A stretch of DNA of 64,000 bases, taken from contig NZ_JABRVS010000001.1 in assembly GCF_013248905.1 (NCBI RefSeq), forward strand, positions 3,286,001 through 3,350,000, given 5' to 3'. Positions 56,184 to 64,000 of this stretch are shown here, piece by piece. Position 1 is the stretch's first letter. The number at the start of each line of letters is the position of its first letter. The stretch is from Shewanella sp. VB17. Its GTDB lineage: Bacteria; Pseudomonadota; Gammaproteobacteria; Enterobacterales; Shewanellaceae. Position numbers and translations under genes: made by a program. Under the pieces are notes generated by a model that had not been told where the DNA came from, did not search any database, and saw only the letters and a list, made by a program, of their open reading frames with translations.

Positions 56184-56696
56184 TTATTTTAATGTATAGT
56201 CACTGCCATCTTTGGCTGTAAAAATTTGATCTTGTAGGGAAGTTGAAATCTTATTTTGCTCCTCGATACTGAGCAAGCTTATCCAATATTGATGCCCTTC
56301 AAGTTGAATATCTTCTAAATCAGCCAAATCTTGCGATCCTCTCATACCACAACGATCAAAGGTTAATGCGACATGGGTCCCCTTATCTTGTAATAAAATT
56401 GCTGAAGGCTCACTCTTATGACCATTTAATGCAATAAATTGGCGAGGATCTCGCAGTCCACTATGGGTACCATCCTTAAAAAACATCAACAAATTTTGAT
56501 AATAAACCACATAACTGCTGACATCTTTGTGTGAGCCTGCAGCTAATGGGAAAACCGTGTCAAGAAATGTTTTAGCTTGATCCACCACATTGACACTAGC
56601 AGACACTGCGTAGTCATCCATTGATACAATTTCAGCACTGATAAGGTCATTAATATTCTGTTTGTTTTGCGTATTTCTCATGGTTGATGTATTCAT
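56184..56696 (-). CDS. Small protein derived from the malate synthase G beta domain
   Basis: 170 residues from the ATG at 56694-56696, chosen because AAAAGGATAAGGCT precedes it. From about residue 40 it follows E. coli malate synthase G (GlcB): AKTFLDTVFPLAAGSHKDV (GlcB FLDESLPLENGSYQDV), DPRQFIALNG, PSAILLQDKGTHVALTFD (GlcB PTCILLKNNGLHIELQID), and near the end FTAKDGSDYTLK (GlcB YTAADGSEISL). These map to the non-catalytic alpha/beta domain. The segment with DCEDSVAAVDAEDK is missing, and the TIM-barrel active site is absent. It is intact, with no stops, and has its own terminator. It is divergent from a DUF3612 regulator. It may be a binding or regulatory protein for the glyoxylate pathway; that is inference. 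Confidence 0.7.
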   Translation of the reverse strand: MNTSTMRNTQNKQNINDLISAEIVSMDDYAVSASVNVVDQAKTFLDTVFPLAAGSHKDVSSYVVYYQNLLMFFKDGTHSGLRDPRQFIALNGHKSEPSAILLQDKGTHVALTFDRCGMRGSQDLADLEDIQLEGHQYWISLLSIEEQNKISTSLQDQIFTAKDGSDYTLK

Positions 56697-56870
56697 AGCC
56701 TTATCCTTTTCGCTCAATTTAAATGTCATATTCTATTTATTGCCGCACAATCGAATTTGTTTATATTGTAAAAAACTGTTTTATACGTTTTTTCGATTGC
56801 TTGATTTGTAGTCTAGCTAATTTTTTACTACAATTTCACAATTAAAATTTTACATTGTGAATTTTACAAA

Positions 56871-58406
56871 ATGATTAAATCTCAAAGTTTACTGCGTAAA
56901 TCCCATTTTCTAGGAACAAAGATCCGTAATCTTAGAAAACGTAACAACCTCACCATGGAAGATTTGTCTGCTCGTTGCATGAGAGTCGATCCAGAGTCTT
57001 CCCCGTCAATATCTTATCTATCGATGATAGAGCGAGGTAAGCGTGTCCCTAGTGCAAATATGATGGCTGTGATCGCCGTTGTATTTCAAAAAGATGTCGA
57101 TTGGTTTTTAGATGACATGCCCGAAGATCAAGCAATTACTCCAGAAAAAGGCAGCCGAGGCGGAATTAGTGGTATGGCACTTGAGCCTAGTTTTCTCTTT
57201 TCAAAAGACATATTACAAATAGCCATCCCTGAAATGCTGTCTCAAACAGGAACCACTGGCCGACAATTTGCTCATTTACTCATTCGCGCGCACCAAGAGC
57301 ATCACCAAAATCATTTTCCCGATCTTGAGCGCGCCGCGGAAGAAATAGGCATGAAACGTATGCCGTTAGCAGTAGACGATATGATGACTATCGCCCACAA
57401 TATGGGATTAACGATAAAATGGGTGGATCAAGCACCTAAAGATGTGATAGATGAAATGGGCGTCACTTCCACCCAAGTTATCACCTCATTCTTTGAACCC
57501 CCTTCAACCATTTATATCAATAACAAACTTAACCATATCCCCATTAGACTCAAATACGATTTAGCCGTGCATATCGGTCATTGCGCCTTACACAATAAAG
57601 ATGGGTTAAAATCTGTGTTAACCACAGGAAATCAAGTAAGCACACCTGAAGAGCTAGGCACCCCTGCCTCGTCGACGGTAAATGCCCAAGATATTCTGCA
57701 TGCGTGGCGTGACTTCGAATCCAGTTTTTTTGCCGGCGCTCTACTCTGCCCTAAAGTCCCATTCAGACAACTGCTCGACCGCCATGGCTATGAAATCGAT
57801 ATTCATCAAAAACTTGGGGTCTCCGCATCTGTCGCTATGCGACGAATGACCGTTGTGTCACCTTACCCTCATTGGCATTATTTCGACGCCTACGCGCCTG
57901 GAAAATTAAAAGCCGTATACCGAGGTAATGGAATACCACTACCTTGGGGAAACATGAGACAAGTACAAGATCCTTGTCAGCATTGGGCAGTATTTAGGAT
58001 GATAAATGCGCCTAGCCGAGGAACATCAGCACAAATATCGATTCTTAATGTGGCCGATGAGCCTAGGATTTACTGTTGTGAATCGACAAAAGTAGAGGAC
58101 TTAGCGGGCAATAGTCATGTGCTTTGTGCCGGCATCGATCTCAACCCGGCTATTGAGGCCCAAGGTGGCGATGCACGATCGATAGCGAACTTACTAAAGC
58201 AAGCATGTGTCGATAATCGCGGTTCTGTCATGATCCCTCGCGCCATCAAAAAAGATCTCATGAGCGTTGCTAAAATATTGAATATTAACTGGATAGAACG
58301 TGGTATAGAGAATGAAGCCAGACTTATTTGTTCCAGAGGTGCGGCATGCCCACGCCAACCAAGCTGCTATGCATCAGGAAAAGCTGAATGCGACACTCTC
58401 AATTAG
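56871..58406 (+). CDS. XRE/DUF3612 transcription regulator, RamB/ScfR-like
   Basis: 511 residues. The N-terminal helix-turn-helix is at about 13-75 (LGTKIRNLRKRNNLTMEDLS, then SYLSMIERGKRVPSANMM). A central ImmA/IrrE-like region follows (about 185-260, with YDLAVHIGHCALH). The C-terminal domain has a Cys cluster, C487, C493, C499 and C507 (CSRGAACPRQPSC), like that in RamB and other short-chain fatty acyl-CoA regulators. RamB controls isocitrate lyase and malate synthase in corynebacteria. The divergent neighbour here is a malate-synthase-derived protein, so a glyoxylate or acetate signal is plausible. ATG is used with little visible ribosome site. Confidence 0.83.
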   Translation: MIKSQSLLRKSHFLGTKIRNLRKRNNLTMEDLSARCMRVDPESSPSISYLSMIERGKRVPSANMMAVIAVVFQKDVDWFLDDMPEDQAITPEKGSRGGISGMALEPSFLFSKDILQIAIPEMLSQTGTTGRQFAHLLIRAHQEHHQNHFPDLERAAEEIGMKRMPLAVDDMMTIAHNMGLTIKWVDQAPKDVIDEMGVTSTQVITSFFEPPSTIYINNKLNHIPIRLKYDLAVHIGHCALHNKDGLKSVLTTGNQVSTPEELGTPASSTVNAQDILHAWRDFESSFFAGALLCPKVPFRQLLDRHGYEIDIHQKLGVSASVAMRRMTVVSPYPHWHYFDAYAPGKLKAVYRGNGIPLPWGNMRQVQDPCQHWAVFRMINAPSRGTSAQISILNVADEPRIYCCESTKVEDLAGNSHVLCAGIDLNPAIEAQGGDARSIANLLKQACVDNRGSVMIPRAIKKDLMSVAKILNINWIERGIENEARLICSRGAACPRQPSCYASGKAECDTLN

Positions 58407-58519
58407 CCTAAAAGTAAGGAGGTTGACAATTACTGACGTTAAATGAAGCATTGAGACTCTTTAGCACTCATGATCCCGAGTTCAGATTACTCAAGCGAAA
58501 ACTTCATAGTTACATGTAC

Positions 58520-59338
58520 TTAAATTGGTAACTCAAATAGTAAACGCCATACCTGCACACCATCACCTGAACGCACACTTACCCCCAAGCGTTCTATCCC
58601 CATCCATTCCCACAGTATGGGTTTTGAAAAAGCTAAGGTGATCCCAACTTCAAGGCTATTAGACACTAGGACATCATCAGCAAAAGGCGTAGCAAAGCGT
58701 AACTTATCAAAATACCAGTAACCAGCTGCAAATATTCTTGGCTCGACATCTACGCCAAGCCAATCCCATCGCCAATATATACCTGTGCCCATATCGATAC
58801 CTGACTGAACAGCAGAATACGTTTCACTTTCGGCGGTATCGACACTTCTATAGCCTGCAAAAAACAGACGATTAACCCAAATAGGATGCGTTTTTTTAAA
58901 CGCTAAATCCAACAGGCTAGACACACCAGCAGACATAATACCGACACCAGAACCCGAATTATTATTGATGCCATAGCCCAAATCAAAGTAAGTTTGCAAC
59001 TCATGATGTTCTGAAGTTCGTAGATGATATTCGATACCAGGAGTAAGGGTCACAGTGCCAATACTCGATGGAAAATCCCCATTAGGCACATCATCCCATT
59101 TAAAATTAAAAAAACCAAAAGAGATAGGTGTATGAAAGAACCATGACTCGGCATTATTGTTATCAATATTGAAATTCAATGGTACATTGACAACTGTGGT
59201 ATTTTGCTCGGAAGTACGATACAGACCACTGCCAAGATAGTTAGCAAATGCGTAATGAGTAAAGTCTTCATTAGCATGAGTCGATGGGGAAATAAAAATA
59301 AAAAACACAATCAGAAAAGTTAAATTATTCAAAACCAT
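58520..59338 (-). CDS. Outer-membrane beta-barrel protein, function unknown
   Basis: 272 residues. The signal peptide ends PSTHA|NEDFTHYAF. The rest alternates polar and hydrophobic residues, with many aromatic strand ends (WFFHTPISFGFFNFKW, ELQTYFDLGYGIN, IYWRWDWLGVDVEPRIFAAG), typical of a barrel of about ten to twelve strands. It resembles Solitary OmpA-like or YfaZ-type proteins only in general. No operon partner is evident. Function unknown. Confidence 0.65.
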   Translation of the reverse strand: MVLNNLTFLIVFFIFISPSTHANEDFTHYAFANYLGSGLYRTSEQNTTVVNVPLNFNIDNNNAESWFFHTPISFGFFNFKWDDVPNGDFPSSIGTVTLTPGIEYHLRTSEHHELQTYFDLGYGINNNSGSGVGIMSAGVSSLLDLAFKKTHPIWVNRLFFAGYRSVDTAESETYSAVQSGIDMGTGIYWRWDWLGVDVEPRIFAAGYWYFDKLRFATPFADDVLVSNSLEVGITLAFSKPILWEWMGIERLGVSVRSGDGVQVWRLLFELPI

Positions 59339-59404
59339 ACATAAAAGATTAATTTATTGGTATGGTTTGAATATAACGTGTCATGAGATTAAAATCTACC
59401 TTAA

Positions 59405-60022
59405 TTATGTCTCGTCGTTACCCGTAAAATGATGTTCGGACATCATGTGCCCAAGTTCTGTAGACTTAGTTTTTAGATAGTCTTCGTTATAACGATTTTT
59501 ACCTACTTGCAAAGGTATACGCGCAACAACCTCAATGCCTAACTCTTTCATAGCTTTGACTTTTCGTGGGTTATTGGTCATTAAGTTAACTTTCTTAATG
59601 CCAATCTTATCCATCATAGGTAAGATCATATCGTATTGGCGCATATCGGCAGCAAAGCCTAATTTTTCATTGGCTTCTACCGTGTTTGCTCCCTGATCTT
59701 GTAATTCATACGCACGAATTTTATTCAACAAACCAATACCTCGCCCTTCTTGACGTAGATAAAGAATAAAACCTTGTCCTGCTTCTGCAATATTTTGCAT
59801 CGCAGTTTGCAGTTGAAATCCACAATCACAACGTAAACTGAATAAGGCATCTCCAGTTAAGCATTCTGAATGAATTCGACCTAACACAGCGGCGTCAGTA
59901 TCAAACACACCAAATGTCAATGCGACATGCTCTTTACCCGTTTCTGTATCTTCAAAACCATGCATATCAAACACGCCCCAAGAGGTGGGTAGCGTTGAGG
60001 AAGCAACATACTTAATCGACAT
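59405..60022 (-). CDS. ribA: GTP cyclohydrolase II RibA
   Basis: 205 residues. The zinc ligands lie in CLTGDALFSLRCDCGFQLQ (three Cys). The active-site pattern LRQEGRGIGLLNKIRAYELQ and NPRKVKAMKELGIEV are diagnostic. It converts GTP to the first riboflavin intermediate, formate and pyrophosphate. It is a free-standing RibA rather than a RibBA fusion. No FMN riboswitch pattern was recognised in the 271 bases upstream. Confidence 0.97.
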   Translation of the reverse strand: MSIKYVASSTLPTSWGVFDMHGFEDTETGKEHVALTFGVFDTDAAVLGRIHSECLTGDALFSLRCDCGFQLQTAMQNIAEAGQGFILYLRQEGRGIGLLNKIRAYELQDQGANTVEANEKLGFAADMRQYDMILPMMDKIGIKKVNLMTNNPRKVKAMKELGIEVVARIPLQVGKNRYNEDYLKTKSTELGHMMSEHHFTGNDET

Positions 60023-60293
60023 GAATAACCTTAAACGACTCTCTTCCCTGAAATGACTATCATCAAGAAAACAACGAAATGAATGCTTAACAATGAACTA
60101 AAGGGCCAAAAAGAGTACATTTTTATCTCTAAATAATGATCCCTATTTTATCTTTTTTTGCCAGTAAGTGAAATACCTTAGTGGTGTAATCATCTATGAT
60201 GTCACCTTAAGGATAGTAGACCCACCGCAACTGAGTATAAAAAGGATAAATCTGCCACAGTCAAATAATTTTAAGCCGTTAATGTATGAGTCA

Positions 60294-60650
60294 CTAAAAC
60301 TCTTTTTCGGCAAAACCCGTCACAACTTCGATGCCCATTTCACGACCAAGTGCCGTCATTGGATGAACAACCACAAGTCCTTTAACTGACTTCTTTAACT
60401 TACCCATATCCGCTTGCTCACCTTTAGTTAGTGGGCGATTGAATTGCAAACTTAAAACAGATCCACCTTGTTTACTTAGCTCACGGGTCTTTTGTGCTTT
60501 TACGCTAGCAATGCGTTTATTAACAGCATTAATTTCTTGTCTGAATTGCAGCATAATGCCTTTATCACCGCGCTTTTCTGCAGCCGCTAGTTTACGGCGA
60601 AACTGCTCTAGCTTAGAGCTAAGTTCATGAAGTTCTTCTTTTAAATTCAT
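60294..60650 (-). CDS. yibL: YibL family ribosome-associated protein (DUF2810)
   Basis: 118 residues. An N-terminal coiled-coil hairpin, basic (MNLKEELHELSSKLEQFRRK, then AVNKRIASVKAQKTRELSKQ), is followed by a small globular part, FNRPLTKGEQADMGKLKKSV then VVVHPMTALGREMGIEVVTG. This matches E. coli YibL, found with ribosomes. Exact role unknown. It stands between ribA and a HAD phosphatase gene on the same strand, each with its own spacing. Confidence 0.88.
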   Translation of the reverse strand: MNLKEELHELSSKLEQFRRKLAAAEKRGDKGIMLQFRQEINAVNKRIASVKAQKTRELSKQGGSVLSLQFNRPLTKGEQADMGKLKKSVKGLVVVHPMTALGREMGIEVVTGFAEKEF

Positions 60651-60680
60651 TTTCGAGCCTTAAAAATTCTATAAAATGCA

Positions 60681-60708
60681 AAAACAGCCCTGATATAACG
60701 GCTGTTTT
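60681..60708 (-). terminator. Terminator of the HAD-IB gene
   Basis: AAAACAGCC (60681-60689) pairs with GGCTGTTTT (60700-60708). Read on the minus strand it is followed by GCATTTTATAG. It lies between the HAD gene and yibL. Confidence 0.7.
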
Positions 60709-60856
60709 ATAATAATTAATCTGATCTAATGGCGGCATTATAGCAGCATCTAAGCACATGCAGATACCGCTTTTGTGCGTGATATCAGATAACTTGGCAT
60801 CTCATTGCACACGATTAGCACATCGATATTCAAGGCTTTGATGTACAAATGTCCAT

Positions 60857-61456
60857 TTACTGAACAGACACCTTAGCCCAATTCATGTATTGCTCATCAG
60901 CAAGCTTGAGCATATCTAAATCTTCAGCGCTATCACCATAAGCATAAATGCATTCATAGCTTGTTAAATCAAAGCATTCACGAACCTTCTTAGCCTTTGC
61001 CTCGCCACTACAATCTCCAGCAAGGTAACACCCAGATAGCCTACCATCTCTCACTTCCAGCTCACTGCAGATTAAACTTAATCCGTAGGCTTGACACCAG
61101 TGCTTTAAATAAATATCGATCGAGGCGGAGACAACGACCACCTCATCACCATTTTTTTGATGCCAATCTATTCTCTCTGGTGCACAATCTCTCAAATACA
61201 GAGGAATCATTTTGCGGCTAAATTCAAGCCCAATGTGATTTAACTCATCATATTTTCGTTGTGAAAATGCAGCATAACTCGCTAGTATTCTCATTTTTCG
61301 TGCTGATAAATAACCCAGTTTATACATCAAAAAACAGGGGGCCAATAGTAAATGACCAATCATGTCTCGACACATAGACCCCGAATAATGTAAAAACGTT
61401 GTGTACATATCGGCATCAGTGATCGTTCCGTCAAAATCAAATAAAGCCAAATTCAC
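60857..61456 (-). CDS. HAD-IB family phosphatase
   Basis: 199 residues. The nucleophile motif is ALFDFDGTITDADMY (both Asp). Motif II is VVVVSASIDIYLKHW with Ser, motif III contains a Lys in GEAKAKKVRECF, and motif IV is YAYGDSAEDLDMLKLAD. A helical cap spans about 20-95. The HAD-IB group includes phosphoserine phosphatase and lipid-phosphate phosphatases; the substrate cannot be told here. It starts at an ATG with AGGAGAGTG just upstream. Confidence 0.9.
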   Translation of the reverse strand: MNLALFDFDGTITDADMYTTFLHYSGSMCRDMIGHLLLAPCFLMYKLGYLSARKMRILASYAAFSQRKYDELNHIGLEFSRKMIPLYLRDCAPERIDWHQKNGDEVVVVSASIDIYLKHWCQAYGLSLICSELEVRDGRLSGCYLAGDCSGEAKAKKVRECFDLTSYECIYAYGDSAEDLDMLKLADEQYMNWAKVSVQ

Positions 61457-61664
61457 ACCACTCTCCTAATCAAGCACTAGTATTAACGCTCACCTTGAAG
61501 CAAGTCGATGATAATCTATTTTTCCCGCCCTATTCTATACCTTAAACACTGAAAAAATGCTGACACACTTTATGAGTAATCAATGGCATTATTTGAATGA
61601 AGAATGTGACAAAAAACGGCGATATTAGCTATGGCCTGTAACATTATCAGCCAACAATCGACAG

Positions 61665-61961
61665 TTAAATCTGATAATCAAATACGAGAATGTCTTCAAG
61701 TAATGGACGAAACACCTCTTTAAGTTGATCATGCTCAGCATGCGGTAAATAATGCTGACGCGCTTCTTCATTGTCAAACGTCATTAAAACGGAATGCGTA
61801 TAACCTTTATTTTTATTTTCTTCACTATCATTCACGCCCCATTCAACGGCAACAACCCCCGTAATTTTACTCGGCATAGATTCAAATAATGCCCTAAGCG
61901 TATCGATTTGAGATGAATCGACTGATTGTTTAAATTTGATTAACAGAATATGTCGTATCAT
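61665..61961 (-). CDS. Dabb (stress-responsive alpha/beta barrel) domain protein
   Basis: 98 residues. It begins MIRHILLIKFKQSVDSSQID and includes VVAVEWGVNDSEENKNKGYT and LMTFDNEEARQHYLPHAEH, the Dabb pattern of small dimeric alpha/beta barrels. Function unknown. I start at the ATG at 61959-61961 because GGAAAGAATA precedes it and homologs begin MIRH; a second ATG four codons upstream contributes that ribosome site. Confidence 0.85.
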   Translation of the reverse strand: MIRHILLIKFKQSVDSSQIDTLRALFESMPSKITGVVAVEWGVNDSEENKNKGYTHSVLMTFDNEEARQHYLPHAEHDQLKEVFRPLLEDILVFDYQI

Positions 61962-62119
61962 TATTCTTTCCATTACTGTAAAAATGTCTATGGCGCAGCC
62001 ATAGATTGGGCAATAAAATAACGTTGGCCTGACTCAAAACCTATCTTGATTACGCATATTAATACGATGAAAAAATGCCGCAGCCTATAATCAGAACCAT
62101 CAACTCGTGCTGTAGCCCA

Positions 62120-63598
62120 TTATTCATTGGCAGCATGCATCGTCAATTGTACATCATTAAAACCCAGTAATGCCAACTCATCAGCAGTGAAGTTAATGTC
62201 CGTCAGTTGCACACTTGCATCTTTCATGCGCTCCTTTAGAGCCCTCTTCTCTCTTTTTATCTTCGGGACATGGCTCAATGAACGACCAATTTCGATATCA
62301 CCGATGAACTGACTTTCAGCAAAAAAATCTCCTGAAATCGATGTACTAACGGGCCTCAGTACTTGTGATAATATATCGGTCATCCTAGATAAACCATATT
62401 TATCTATGGTCCATGACCAATCCCACCAATTAACCTCACCTTGAATGTAACGCTTATCCCATTGATAGTGAATACTGCTAGTCTTATCCTTCCAGCGTCC
62501 AACAGTAAAAGTGTGGGTTCGAGTTGGTCTATTTTTAGGGTGAGAGGGCCAAGCATTGCCTCCCCAACGTAAAAAACCATTAAATGTTAAATCATAGCTG
62601 ACATCGGCATTAAATAAATAAGAATAAGAAATACTAGAGCGATATAGGGCAACCTTAATCGGGATTGATGAGTGAGCAGGGACCATTATCCTGGCCTCAA
62701 TATTTGATTCATGGGTCTCAACCCCTGAATTTTGAGCAGTCCATGGCTGATCTGCCTCAATGCTTATCGATAATTCCGTTTTCCCAACATTAGGCCAACT
62801 AAATTTATCATGCACCATGACTTTTTCACTTAGGCTGTTCATATTGGTTTTTGACCAATGAGTTGATATGTCGTACCTAAGATTAACGATCACTTGTTGA
62901 GGTCTATCTTTGTCATTAATCGCATTAGCACTAATTGTTTTAACCCATTCTTTATCGACTGCATTGACGTCTCCATAAGAAAAGCTATTCTCATCTAAAC
63001 GATAATCAAAATGACTAACGAAAATCGATGATTTATCCTGACATCGCTCTCCGTCACAATCCCCTTGGTTGTTACCTTGAATAAGCCAACCGTTTTCCTC
63101 CTTGATGATATTCATATCGTCACCAATATAATCACTGTCATTTCCCGCCAACCAAGCATAACCAAGGTAATGAGCTAAATAACTATTGGGTTTAATAAAG
63201 TACGTTTTATCATGAACCAGTTGCCATTGAATATCTACCTCATCACTTGCTGAAATGAAGTTAGTTGGTAATATCGCGATCTCATTTGCATGATTATTTG
63301 TCGGATAACATAAAGTATTACTCGCCCCGCCTGGTTTTATTTCCCCTCCATAACCCTGCCCCATAATCACCCAGTGATTTGCAAGGCCTGATATTTGCCA
63401 CCTATCCATATTCTTGACTATCTGTGATTTAACAGGCTGGGCTTCATCGCGTGTTAATACTCGGTAACCCACCTCGCATGCCTCATCATCTAAACTAAAA
63501 AATTTTAATTTATCAGGATAAATAGGCTCTATTGTATAACCTGACGGTATATATGCTGTAATGAATAACAAGGTAAGTATTAATATTTTATTTCTCAT
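62120..63598 (-). CDS. aerA: Aerolysin-family pore-forming toxin precursor
   Basis: 492 residues. Signal peptide 1-22, then a mature part of 470 residues, equal to Aeromonas proaerolysin. Long blocks match it: the start EPIYPDKLKFFSL, RWQISGLANHWVIMGQGYGG, SYLAHYLGYAW, GFLRWGGNAW, and KASSIRYQWDKRY-like KTSSIHYQWDKRYIQGEV. All four cysteines (mature C19, C75, C159, C164) are kept. Residues tied to GPI-glycan binding (Y61, K66, and the equivalents of W324, H332, R336) are present. The activation loop near the C-terminus has KIKREKR (424-430), a furin-type site at the expected place. Mature position 132, His in aerolysin and important in assembly, is Asp here. The toxin is exported, activated by proteases, and forms heptameric pores in host membranes. 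Confidence 0.96.
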   Translation of the reverse strand: MRNKILILTLLFITAYIPSGYTIEPIYPDKLKFFSLDDEACEVGYRVLTRDEAQPVKSQIVKNMDRWQISGLANHWVIMGQGYGGEIKPGGASNTLCYPTNNHANEIAILPTNFISASDEVDIQWQLVHDKTYFIKPNSYLAHYLGYAWLAGNDSDYIGDDMNIIKEENGWLIQGNNQGDCDGERCQDKSSIFVSHFDYRLDENSFSYGDVNAVDKEWVKTISANAINDKDRPQQVIVNLRYDISTHWSKTNMNSLSEKVMVHDKFSWPNVGKTELSISIEADQPWTAQNSGVETHESNIEARIMVPAHSSIPIKVALYRSSISYSYLFNADVSYDLTFNGFLRWGGNAWPSHPKNRPTRTHTFTVGRWKDKTSSIHYQWDKRYIQGEVNWWDWSWTIDKYGLSRMTDILSQVLRPVSTSISGDFFAESQFIGDIEIGRSLSHVPKIKREKRALKERMKDASVQLTDINFTADELALLGFNDVQLTMHAANE

Positions 63599-63955
63599 GT
63601 AAAACCTTTATTAAAATGATCAGGCAATAATTCTCAACGCTTGAAGTAATTAGCTATATTCAGGCTCAAATTTTCAGCTTGCCAGAAACATTTTTATGCT
63701 ACATTAATTGTTTATTGCATATTACAATAAACACAGTTAATTCACATTAAATATTCCACAACATAAATATCGACAACATAAGAAATAACAGGCTATAAAC
63801 TCTGCTATTAATATTAACAATTCCTTAGGGGAATGTATAAAATGACCTATCAACACTATTTACAATGTTAATTTATTTTCATTAGATACTATTACCGTTC
63901 TCAATGGTAATAGTATCTAGCTCATCAAATCAGCACCGTAAAAATACCATAAAAT
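63599..63955. other. 357-base AT-rich spacer between two aerolysin-type genes
   Basis: It should hold the promoter of the complete toxin gene. A long hairpin (63883-63896 with 63906-63919, 14 bp perfect, extendable to 17 with one wobble) lies about 37 bases past the stop of the upstream toxin gene and probably terminates it. So the two toxin genes are likely separate transcripts. No other gene seen. Confidence 0.7.
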
Positions 63956-64000
63956 TTATTGATTGACGGTAGTAATACTTAATTTTACATCATTAAAACC
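63956..64000 (-). CDS. Second aerolysin-type gene, last 15 codons only
   Basis: Read on the minus strand, 64000-63956 gives GFNDVKLSITTVNQ and a TAA stop. The complete toxin next door ends LGFNDVQLTMHAANE, and Aeromonas aerolysin ends GFNNVSLSVTPAANQ, so this is the C-terminus of a related toxin. The rest lies beyond the window. The DNA segment ACATCATTAAAACC is shared exactly with the end of the first gene (62150-62163). Whether the gene is whole is unknown. Confidence 0.8.
   Translation of the reverse strand, partial: GFNDVKLSITTVNQ

Noticed and set aside
60023..60293. Looked for an FMN riboswitch ahead of ribA
   Set aside because: This spacer is downstream of yibL in part and shows no recognisable RFN-element motifs; only a weak imperfect hairpin near 60175-60220.

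Overview
The window is chromosomal DNA from a marine gammaproteobacterium, most likely Shewanella or a very close relative. The evidence is the gene order and content: ligA-zipA-smc-cysZ, fabB next to mnmC, aroC-prmB with smrB and sixA, fadIJ next to a moxR/Bat operon, and a sigma factor with a DUF3379-type membrane partner next to putP and fadL. Base composition is AT-leaning, genes are dense on both strands, and no rRNA, tRNA, phage, transposase or CRISPR array is visible. The genus call is inference from context, not from a marker gene.

Layout. 1-5.8 kb: core cell-cycle genes (ligA 5' end, zipA, smc) and cysZ. 6-14.3 kb: an accessory block for reductive pyrimidine catabolism (PreT/PreA dihydropyrimidine dehydrogenase, dihydropyrimidinase, beta-ureidopropionase-like hydrolase, a LysR regulator). 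It is flanked on each side by an orphan periplasmic solute-binding protein and carries an internally deleted relic of mmsA. 15-18.6 kb: a secreted M4 (vibriolysin-type) metalloprotease and a membrane diguanylate cyclase. 18.7-25.6 kb: fabB, mnmC, a two-component system and a divergent DUF5666 lipoprotein. 25.6-35.7 kb: housekeeping genes (RNA methyltransferase, yfcL, NAD-kinase-like protein, MFS transporter, aroC, prmB, smrB, sixA, M16 peptidase). 35.9-39.4 kb: fadIJ, with FadR-like and PsrA-like boxes upstream. 39.8-47 kb: a six-gene MoxR/Bat operon including a BatB-BatC fusion with a low-complexity (Gln-Asp-Lys) repeat. 47-52.5 kb: ECF sigma/anti-sigma pair, putP, fadL (with a FadR-like box) and a SIMPL-domain protein. 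53-55.5 kb: a large secreted subtilisin-like protease. 55.7-62 kb: a VF530-type protein, a small protein derived from a malate synthase G domain paired with a divergent DUF3612/RamB-like regulator, an outer-membrane protein, ribA, yibL, a HAD hydrolase and a Dabb protein. 62.1-64 kb: a complete aerolysin-family pore-forming toxin gene, with the last codons of a second, tandem aerolysin-type gene at the right edge.

How the genes fit together. Pyrimidine bases would be reduced by PreTA, ring-opened by the dihydropyrimidinase and decarbamoylated by the hydrolase to beta-alanine. The relic mmsA would have carried malonate semialdehyde on to acetyl-CoA. FadL, FadI and FadJ form a fatty-acid uptake and oxidation set with apparently shared operators. 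Two secreted proteases with C-terminal PPC domains and the aerolysin pair give the region an exoprotein/toxin character; the aerolysin precursor carries a dibasic activation loop.

The observations I rate highest are the tandem aerolysin homologs, the malate-synthase-G-derived small protein beside a RamB-like regulator, and the in-frame internal deletion relic of mmsA at the head of the pyrimidine operon.
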